Assembly (NCBI GenBank): GCA_017390825.1
Contig: JAFPAK010000195.1
Coordinates: forward strand, 1-36,432
Direction of reading: 5' to 3'
Source: Clostridia bacterium
GTDB taxonomy: Bacteria; Bacillota_A; Clostridia; Oscillospirales; Acutalibacteraceae
DNA length: 36,432 nucleotides
Positions within the stretch are counted from its first letter, which is position 1, and every line of letters starts with the position of its first letter. Positions 30,581-36,432 of this stretch are shown piece after piece. The notes below the pieces were generated by a model, which worked only from the letters and a program-made list of their open reading frames with translations, was not told the origin of the DNA and searched no databases. The translations under genes were made by a program, and so were the position numbers.

Positions 30581-31492
30581 ATGTTAGAACCGTCAAAAAA
30601 AGACCTTGATAAAGAAAAACAGGCTGAACTTGACCAATTAGCGAAAGTCAATGCCAAATGTGTAGCAGGTTATCAGGCTATAAGAACGTATTTATATAAA
30701 CGGCTTGAAGACATGGAACTTGAAGCCATGAATAAATACGTTGTAGCTGAATATGGCAAGGTTTACGCTAATTTAAAAGATTTAATTCTCGATTCTCTAA
30801 ATGAAGCCAAAGTTAAAAACGTCGAACTTGTTGAAAAACTACTTGACTTAAACCTTAGAAAACCAAAACTTTATAAAACATTACCAAAAACCCCTGCTTT
30901 TAAATATACAAATCGGGTTTTTACTAAAAAATCAGTATCCGTCAGAAGTAAAAAAACAGCAGATGCAATAACACAAATCGTTGCAGACGGAAGAAACGAA
31001 GGCGAAGCCCTTGCTACAATTCAAAAAAAAATAGATATTGTTATGGGCTTCAGAGATGCACAAGGGCGAATAACAGACAAATCAAAAGCTCTAATTGAAG
31101 CAGGAAAATTCTCACACCGAAACGGCTCAATATATGAGACCTACCGTATCGCAAGGACGGAAGTTGCTCGAATGAACGCCATTGCTAAATACGACCAGTT
31201 TAAAGATTTAAAAAAAGAATTTAATAATTGCAGATTGCGTCTAAAGGCAGTAATTGACGGCAGAGAACGAGCACAATCAAAAGCAATGGACGGCTTTATA
31301 TCAGACGAAAAAGGTGCTTTTATTTACCCTGACGGAAAATATTACAAACTTGGGACCGCACCTGCCCGTTGGTCTATAAATGACCGTGAAACATCTTATT
31401 TTGTTTTCTTAAATGAAAACGAAATAAAAAAACAATATAAGACGCAAGCAGAACAAAGAATTAAATCAACGGCGGTTTATGGCCAAAAATAA
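30581..31492 (+). CDS. Phage head morphogenesis protein, Mu gpF-like
   Basis: 303 residues with a helical N-terminus and the MuF core: YETYRIARTEVARMNAIAKY, then CRLRLKAVIDGRERAQSKAM, YKLGTAPARWSINDRETSYF. MuF proteins bind the portal and are packaged in few copies per head. It directly follows the portal and overlaps the next gene by 14 bp. No toxin domain is seen at the C-terminus. Confidence 0.85.
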   Translation: MLEPSKKDLDKEKQAELDQLAKVNAKCVAGYQAIRTYLYKRLEDMELEAMNKYVVAEYGKVYANLKDLILDSLNEAKVKNVELVEKLLDLNLRKPKLYKTLPKTPAFKYTNRVFTKKSVSVRSKKTADAITQIVADGRNEGEALATIQKKIDIVMGFRDAQGRITDKSKALIEAGKFSHRNGSIYETYRIARTEVARMNAIAKYDQFKDLKKEFNNCRLRLKAVIDGRERAQSKAMDGFISDEKGAFIYPDGKYYKLGTAPARWSINDRETSYFVFLNENEIKKQYKTQAEQRIKSTAVYGQK

Positions 31493-31931
31493 AAAAGTAG
31501 CACTACTCGGTAAACTTCCAACGAAGTTTAAAGCACCATTTGATGATTTAACTTATGATATTTGGACGCTTAACCGTCATGAAGACGAAAACCGCTTTAA
31601 ACGAATTACAGAATGGTTTGATATACATAACGGCTACCATAACCCAAAAGCCACCATAACACGGTCAAATTACCCTTTTAAAGAGGTTGAAACTCTTTTA
31701 GGGGGTAATTTTTTCAACAACACCGTATCTTATATGATAGCCTATGCAATTTTAAAGGGTTACGTTCAAATAGACCTTTACGGAATGCGTTTTCAAAGCG
31801 CCGACGAACAAAGGCGCAGGGAATACCACAACGTGAGAGAATTAATATTTTTTGCACGGGGACAAGGTGTCAAAGTTTCAGCACCCTATGACCCTATAAT
31901 GCTTCAAACATACGAATATTACGGGGTATAG
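31479..31931 (+). CDS. Rossmann-like conserved phage protein
   Basis: 150 residues. It begins KKVALLGKLPTKFKAPFDDL, has TEWFDIHN, a FFNNTVSYMIAYAILKGY helix, IDLYGMRF, and YHNVRELIFFARGQGVKVSA. This pattern recurs in siphophages, resembling the DUF115/nucleotide-sugar group, and has no established function. The start overlaps the MuF end. Its position among capsid genes is unusual for a possible enzyme; virion modification is one idea. Confidence 0.62.
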   Translation: MAKNKKVALLGKLPTKFKAPFDDLTYDIWTLNRHEDENRFKRITEWFDIHNGYHNPKATITRSNYPFKEVETLLGGNFFNNTVSYMIAYAILKGYVQIDLYGMRFQSADEQRRREYHNVRELIFFARGQGVKVSAPYDPIMLQTYEYYGV

Positions 31932-31960
31932 CCCCGAATAGATAATATAGGAGACATTTT

Positions 31961-32527
31961 ATGACACTAAATGACGGTGGCATTAATCCTGACGACGTTC
32001 AAAAAACGGCACAAGGAAATGCAAACGACATCAAAAACAACCAAGACCCAAGCGGTCAAAATGGCGGCGGAAACGCAGACATTGCAAAAAGGCTTGACGA
32101 TATGCAGGCACTTATTGAGTCCCTGAAAAAAGAAAGTTCAGGAAAAGATAAGAAAATCGCTCAAATGCTTTCAGAAAAAGAGTTACAAGAACTTAACTCA
32201 AAAACAAAAGAAGAACAACTTGAAATCTACAAATCCAAAACGGCTATGTATGAGCGAAAAGAAGCCTATCGGCAGTCTTTAAAAGAAGTGGGTTTAAATG
32301 TTGATGAATTTATGGCGGTAGCGGACGAAAAAGACCCGGCGCTTCAGGCGGCAAAGTTTGCAGACATTATAAAAAAAGCAACCGAAAAAGCCGCAAATGA
32401 CGCTCTTGAAAAATTTAAAACCGAAGAGCTAAAAAAAATCGGTCAACCGCCAAAACCAACAGGAAACGCACCCACAAATACTGCTAACTTTGACAAAAAC
32501 AATTTTTTGAAAGGAATAGCAGACTAA
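31961..32527 (+). CDS. Capsid scaffolding protein
   Basis: 188 residues. Disordered N-terminus (Asn/Gln/Gly-rich), a long coiled coil (LDDMQALIESLKKESSGKDK, then IAQMLSEKELQELNSKTKEE), and a basic C-terminal end with FDKNNFLKGIAD. This is the plan of DUF4355/gp20-type scaffolds, right before the capsid gene. AGGAGAC precedes the ATG. Confidence 0.88.
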   Translation: MTLNDGGINPDDVQKTAQGNANDIKNNQDPSGQNGGGNADIAKRLDDMQALIESLKKESSGKDKKIAQMLSEKELQELNSKTKEEQLEIYKSKTAMYERKEAYRQSLKEVGLNVDEFMAVADEKDPALQAAKFADIIKKATEKAANDALEKFKTEELKKIGQPPKPTGNAPTNTANFDKNNFLKGIAD

Positions 32528-32576
32528 AGGCTTTAACGATTTACTAACGATTTACTAACGAAAGGACATTTTTATT

Positions 32577-33545
32577 ATGGCAATCATCAACAGAACCGCA
32601 GCGGGCGGTTTAATTCCCGTTGAATATTCTCGTGAAATTCTGCAAGAACTTCCGCAAGAATCTGCATTTTTAAGATTAGCAAGACGTCTTCCGAATATGT
32701 CAAGAAGAGAAGATAAAAGACCTGTTCTTAATTCTCTTCCTATGGCTTATTTTGTTAACCAAAACTCAGGCTCAACGGGTGATGATGATATAGGCATTAA
32801 AACAACCACAGCTATGGAATGGGGCTCACTAACTCTAACAGCTGAAGAAATCGCTTGTATCATCCCTGTTCCTGAAAACGTAATCGCTGACGCTGATTAT
32901 GACCTTTGGGCAGAAATTATCCCCCAAGTTAGAGCAGCGTTCGGTGTTGTTATTGATAAAGCGGCATTTTTCGGAGTTAACAAACCGACTTCATGGCCAA
33001 CTGCTATTGCTCCAGCTGCCGTTACTGCAGGAAATACAATTGCAGTAGGTACAAATACAGACCTAGCTTCAGACATTATCGGACTTGGCGGTTTAATGAA
33101 CCTTGTTGAAGAAGACGGCTTTAATGTTAACGGTTTCTACGCTGCTAACACTATGAAAGCACAACTAAGAGATTTAAGAGACACCGTTAACAATCCTATA
33201 TTCTTGCGTTCGCTTCAAGAAACCGAACCCGACAGATTAATCGGTGAAACAATCTACTTTGACAGAAACGGCAATTTTGACACATCCGATTACTTAATGA
33301 TAGCAGGCGATTGGTCAAAAGCAGTTTACGCTATCCGTGAAGATATCGAATACAGATTATTAACAGAAGCTACAATCATTGACCCGACAACTAAAAATGT
33401 GGTTTATGCTCTTGCTCAACAGGATATGGCAGCAATGAGATTTAAAATGAGACTTGGCGTTCAGGTTGCAAATCCTGCAACAAGAGCAAATTCAAGTTCT
33501 TCAACTCGTTATCCATTCTCTGTTTTAACACCTGCTTCTACCTAA
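32577..33545 (+). CDS. Major capsid protein, HK97 fold
   Basis: 322 residues. IPVEYSREILQELPQESAFL gives the N-arm, TAEEIACIIPVPENVIADAD the E-loop/P-domain part, GVVIDKAAFFG the spine helix, and YFDRNGNFDTSDYLMIAGDW with VYAIREDIEYRLLTEA the A-domain end. This order is standard for HK97-type capsids. AAAGGAC lies upstream and a strong terminator downstream. Confidence 0.95.
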   Translation: MAIINRTAAGGLIPVEYSREILQELPQESAFLRLARRLPNMSRREDKRPVLNSLPMAYFVNQNSGSTGDDDIGIKTTTAMEWGSLTLTAEEIACIIPVPENVIADADYDLWAEIIPQVRAAFGVVIDKAAFFGVNKPTSWPTAIAPAAVTAGNTIAVGTNTDLASDIIGLGGLMNLVEEDGFNVNGFYAANTMKAQLRDLRDTVNNPIFLRSLQETEPDRLIGETIYFDRNGNFDTSDYLMIAGDWSKAVYAIREDIEYRLLTEATIIDPTTKNVVYALAQQDMAAMRFKMRLGVQVANPATRANSSSSTRYPFSVLTPAST

Positions 33546-33552
33546 TAACATC

Positions 33553-33581
33553 AAAAGAGAGGGTTTTTTGCCCTCTCTTTT
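33553..33581 (+). terminator. Terminator after capsid gene
   Basis: AAAAGAGAGGG/CCCTCTCTTTT stem of 11 bp with a 7-base loop, ending in Ts. It probably limits read-through from the capsid message to fibre genes. Confidence 0.88.
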
Positions 33582-33601
33582 AAACCAAAAAGGATTTAAT
33601 A

Positions 33602-34201
33602 ATGACAGATTCAATTAACGTAAACGAACTTACATCCGTTTCAAGTATTGGTTCAACGGCTCAATTTCCTGTTTTAACTGACGTTGAAAACAATATAGTA
33701 AATTTAATAGACAAAACTAATTTAGCTGATAGTCTTATTAGCCCGGTTTCAAATAATCTTTTAACGTCGGATGCTAACGGGCTTGTAGTAAACAACATTG
33801 TAGGCTTATTATCAAATCTTAACACCGCTACCAAAACCAGCGTAGTTTCTGCAATAAATGAACTTGTCGGGGATGTCAATAATCTTATTTCGCCTGAAAT
33901 TAACACCCTTGCAACGTCAGGAATTATCGCTCTCTCTGATAATTCCCACAATAAAATAACTCCGTCAGGTACAATACAATTTCAACTGCCAACTATTACC
34001 GACTTAACCAAATTTCACCAAATCTTCGTTCAGTTGAAATTAACAAACACGTCCTATTTATCAAATGACAATCTTGGAACTTCATACTTTTTTAGTCGTA
34101 AAAAGCCTGTATTTACCACTGGTGCTTGGAACATAATTTATGAATACGACCTGATTGATGACCATTGGGTGGTGGGTGCGATAAATAAAGGGTCTGTATA
34201 A
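33602..34201 (+). CDS. Tail fibre-like structural protein, 199 aa
   Basis: Residues 1-110 are polar and helical/beta with a fibre-type segment TKTSVVSAINELVGDVNNLI. The C-terminal half is beta-rich (TPSGTIQFQLPTITDLTKFH, then AWNIIYEYDLIDDHWVVG). It lies just after the capsid terminator and is coupled to the propeller-like gene (stop/start TATAATG). Likely a fibre base or adaptor. Confidence 0.68.
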   Translation: MTDSINVNELTSVSSIGSTAQFPVLTDVENNIVNLIDKTNLADSLISPVSNNLLTSDANGLVVNNIVGLLSNLNTATKTSVVSAINELVGDVNNLISPEINTLATSGIIALSDNSHNKITPSGTIQFQLPTITDLTKFHQIFVQLKLTNTSYLSNDNLGTSYFFSRKKPVFTTGAWNIIYEYDLIDDHWVVGAINKGSV

Positions 34202-35145
34202 TGAATATTTTTTCGAAAGAACTTTTAATCGATCAGCACGATTGGAAAATACAAAACATAGCGGGAAATTGGTACAGCGGGACACAAACTAAATATAATA
34301 ATCGTGATTTTTCAAATTATATCATCGTAGGAAGTGGCGGTAGATATTTGTTGTCCGAGGACGGTATTACATGGTCAGTCAACCAAATGCCTGACACTAC
34401 AACCGATTTAACAGATGTCGCAAGCCCTTTTGTAACCCTTGATTTAATATGCGGTAATCAGCTTTTAGCTAGAGGTTCTGCAGGTTCAAATCTTTGGGAT
34501 TACAGGGTTACCACATCCGGTATTTCATGGCAGCATTGCTTATACGTTTATCCTCTTAACAAGTACATTGCAACTGCTGGAGCTTATTTAGCGTATGCAA
34601 CCCCGCCAGCTTCAGGCCAGACCGTTACTTGGACAATAACCAATCAAACAAACGTTTTGGGCAGTTCGCTTAAATACATTGACCATCTTGGAACCTTAAT
34701 AACAACAGGTTCCAATGCTAAAATTTCGACATCAACAAACGGTACAAGCTGGACTGAATATCAAGTTGGCACTGATACGTCAATTACCTGGCGAGATACC
34801 ACAACAGATGGTACAACGGTAGCGATGATAGGCTATAAAGCACCCGCTGATGGAATGATATACCTGACGACTTCTACCGATTTAACAAGCTGGACCACGC
34901 CCGTAATGATTGCATCAGGTGCAGGTGTTGCGTTCAATCCAACCTCTTTCGAGTATAAAAACGGACAGTGGCTTGCTTGCGGAAGAAGAACTACAAGTTA
35001 TACAGGCGGATATTCAATCTCATCAAACCTTACTAATTGGCAGACTGATTCGATGCCTGTTGGTAATGAATGGAATAAAGTAATTCCTGCCAATACGGGC
35101 TGGATTTTAGCAGGCAAAGATTACATTGCATTTAGGGAGTATTAA
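34201..35145 (+). CDS. Beta-propeller-like receptor-binding protein
   Basis: 314 residues with repeating Asp-box-like units: LLSEDGITWSVNQMP, RVTTSGISWQH, KISTSTNGTSWTEYQVG, YLTTSTDLTSWTTPVM, YSISSNLTNWQTDSMP. S-x-D/N-G-x-T/S-W with about 40-60 residue spacing suggests a five- to seven-bladed propeller or sialidase-like fold. No catalytic sialidase set is seen. It is probably a virion receptor-binding protein working with the LRR fibre downstream. Confidence 0.72.
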   Translation: MNIFSKELLIDQHDWKIQNIAGNWYSGTQTKYNNRDFSNYIIVGSGGRYLLSEDGITWSVNQMPDTTTDLTDVASPFVTLDLICGNQLLARGSAGSNLWDYRVTTSGISWQHCLYVYPLNKYIATAGAYLAYATPPASGQTVTWTITNQTNVLGSSLKYIDHLGTLITTGSNAKISTSTNGTSWTEYQVGTDTSITWRDTTTDGTTVAMIGYKAPADGMIYLTTSTDLTSWTTPVMIASGAGVAFNPTSFEYKNGQWLACGRRTTSYTGGYSISSNLTNWQTDSMPVGNEWNKVIPANTGWILAGKDYIAFREY

Positions 35146-35146
35146 T

Positions 35147-35482
35147 ATGAATAACTGTGTTTGTGTTTTTTCTTTGACGGGTGACCCGACAATATTAAGA
35201 GGGGAAAATACCGCTTCATTTTATCGGAATTTTTTAACAATAGACTTGCAAAATCCTGACAATATCGCTATTTCAAAAGCGGAATTTTCAACGGGAAATA
35301 TAAAAAACGAATACCCAAACCCAGTTTTTCCGATAAACGTAAACTTTGACGAAAAACAAACTGCTTTATTAAATGATAAAAACTTTGGTTTTTTAACGCT
35401 TTACGACAACCAAAACCGCCGTTTCAGGTGCAAAGGTTATTGTGTATTTTATGCAAATAATGGAGATTTAAGCTATGCCTAA
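35147..35482 (+). CDS. Small fibre-module protein, 111 aa
   Basis: The start is ATG 35147 with AGGGAG at 7-bp spacing; an earlier in-frame TTG (35126) lies inside the preceding gene. It contains VCVFSLTGDPTILRGENTAS, then NFLTIDLQNPDNIAISKAEF and FGFLTLYDNQNRRFRCKGY. It looks like a small Ig-like baseplate or fibre adaptor domain, by position and beta content. Its end overlaps the fibre start by 8 bp. Confidence 0.6.
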   Translation: MNNCVCVFSLTGDPTILRGENTASFYRNFLTIDLQNPDNIAISKAEFSTGNIKNEYPNPVFPINVNFDEKQTALLNDKNFGFLTLYDNQNRRFRCKGYCVFYANNGDLSYA

Positions 35483-36432
35483 TGATACAATTTCAGCGGA
35501 TTCTAAAATAACATACTCTTTTGACTTTGAAGTTCCAAATGTTCAACCGCTTGACGTCACACCGACAACTGAAGAACAGATTATAAACGCTCCTGCAGGA
35601 GTTAGCGGATATTCACCTGTTAATGTAGGTGCGGTAGATTCAGCTATTGACCTGAATATTATTCCTGAAAATATCCGTGAGGGGGTAGAAATTTTAGGAG
35701 TTGAAGGAGATTTAATCGAACTTAAAGGACAGGAAAAAACCGTAAATCCTGCGACTTCAACGCAAAATATAACGCCTGATGCTAATTTTAACGGGTTAAC
35801 AAAAGTAACGGTTAATGCCGTAACTTCATCTATTGATTCAGACATTAAACCCCAAAATATCCGAGAAGGAATTGAAATATTAGGAGTTGAAGGCTCTGTC
35901 ATTGAGCTGAAAGGTGAAGAAAAAATTGTTAATTTATCAAATAAAGACGGTCAAACATTCACACCGACAGGCGAAAACAACGGCATAATTTCAATTCATG
36001 TTAATCCTAAAAATAAAAATGTAACAATCCAACCCCAAACTGTATCTCAAACAATCGGAATTGATGACGGTTATTCGGGTAACGGAAATATCACAGTTAA
36101 TGCCGTAACAAAAACAATAGATACAAATATTCAAAGCTATAATATTAAACAGGGTGTTGAGGTTTTAGGAGTTCAAGGCTCCGTAGTTGAGCTTGAAGGC
36201 GAAGATAAAACTGTTAATTTAACAAACAAACAAGGGCAAACGTTTTACCCCTCAAACGGTAACAACGGTTTAACTTCGTTGACTGTTATTCCAAATAACG
36301 AAAACAGAACAATTAACCCTTCAACCGAATTTAAAACGGTAGAAATTAATGAGGGGTATTCGGGAAACGGTACACTAGCCGTAATGCCCGTTACAAACCA
36401 AATTGACAGTAATATAAAACCTCAAAATATAA
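35475..36432 (+). CDS. Tail fibre with NI(K/R)xGVxILGVxG repeats (5' part; continues at 1-2300)
   Basis: Starts at ATG 35475, overlapping the previous gene. The N-terminus (MPNDTISADSKITYSFDFEV) is probably the attachment part. Then come modules with NIREGVEILGVEG, NIREGIEILGVEG, NIKQGVEVLGVQG and more, joined by VELxGExKxVNLxN linkers. The frame runs off the window end and continues at position 3 of the window. See the other part for the C-terminal LRR tip. Full length is 1038 residues. Confidence 0.88.
   Translation, partial: MPNDTISADSKITYSFDFEVPNVQPLDVTPTTEEQIINAPAGVSGYSPVNVGAVDSAIDLNIIPENIREGVEILGVEGDLIELKGQEKTVNPATSTQNITPDANFNGLTKVTVNAVTSSIDSDIKPQNIREGIEILGVEGSVIELKGEEKIVNLSNKDGQTFTPTGENNGIISIHVNPKNKNVTIQPQTVSQTIGIDDGYSGNGNITVNAVTKTIDTNIQSYNIKQGVEVLGVQGSVVELEGEDKTVNLTNKQGQTFYPSNGNNGLTSLTVIPNNENRTINPSTEFKTVEINEGYSGNGTLAVMPVTNQIDSNIKPQNI
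36292..36432. repeat. Terminal redundancy, right copy (identical to 1-141)
   Basis: Exact copy of 1-141. See the left copy; it shows that the contig closes into a circle of 36,291 bp. Confidence 0.95.

Overview
The window is one complete temperate siphovirus genome (Caudoviricetes, long non-contractile tail). The first 141 bases are repeated exactly as the last 141 bases (1-141 = 36292-36432), so the contig closes into a circle of about 36,291 bp. One tail-fibre gene runs across the join. The DNA is AT-rich (roughly 65% A+T by eye), genes are tightly packed, and many start codons overlap the preceding stop. Shine-Dalgarno sites of the AGGAG type are common, with some GTG and TTG starts. The attachment site is the 3' half of a host tRNA-Pro(GGG). 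The host is a low-GC bacterium, probably from a gut-like community. A Gastranaerophilales/Vampirovibrionia host is only a guess, from the look of the tRNA and of some small proteins.

Layout. (1) 33602-36432 plus 1-2300, plus strand: fibre and receptor-binding genes, comprising a small fibre protein, a propeller-like protein, a small adaptor-like protein, and a 1038-residue fibre with nine NI(K/R)xGVxILGVxG-type repeats and a BspA-like leucine-rich C-terminus. (2) 2314-3851, plus: small proteins, an HNH nuclease, a one-TM lysis candidate and an M15 peptidase endolysin, closed by a strong terminator. (3) 3852-5159: a promoter with palindromes, a broken small ORF, an orphan N6-adenine methyltransferase (minus) and attP. 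(4) 5160-14780, minus: integrase, excisionase-like protein, two LuxR-type HTH proteins, many small accessory genes, then a replication initiator with iteron-like repeats, a Rad52-type annealing protein and a RecE-like exonuclease. (5) 14781-15406: a structured region without genes. (6) 15407-16540: the lysogeny switch, with an RHH protein (minus), an XRE repressor (plus) and a secreted protein co-transcribed with the repressor. (7) 16697-33545, plus: late genes in the order zinc-ribbon protein, TerS, TerL, connectors, tail tube, frameshifted tail chaperone, tape measure, tail tip, then portal, MuF, scaffold and capsid.

How it works together. The divergent promoters at 15.6 kb decide between lysogeny (XRE repressor plus exported protein) and the leftward early operon (recombination, replication, int/xis). 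The promoter at 16.84-16.87 kb, which leads into the late genes, carries the same TGTTTATTTGT word in its spacer that occurs in the switch region. This suggests one regulator silences both. The unusual parts are the non-coding structured regions (14.78-15.4 kb and 17.4-17.7 kb), the elaborate attP, the iteron array with an 11-bp period inside the replication gene, and the placement of the portal-to-capsid module after the tail genes.
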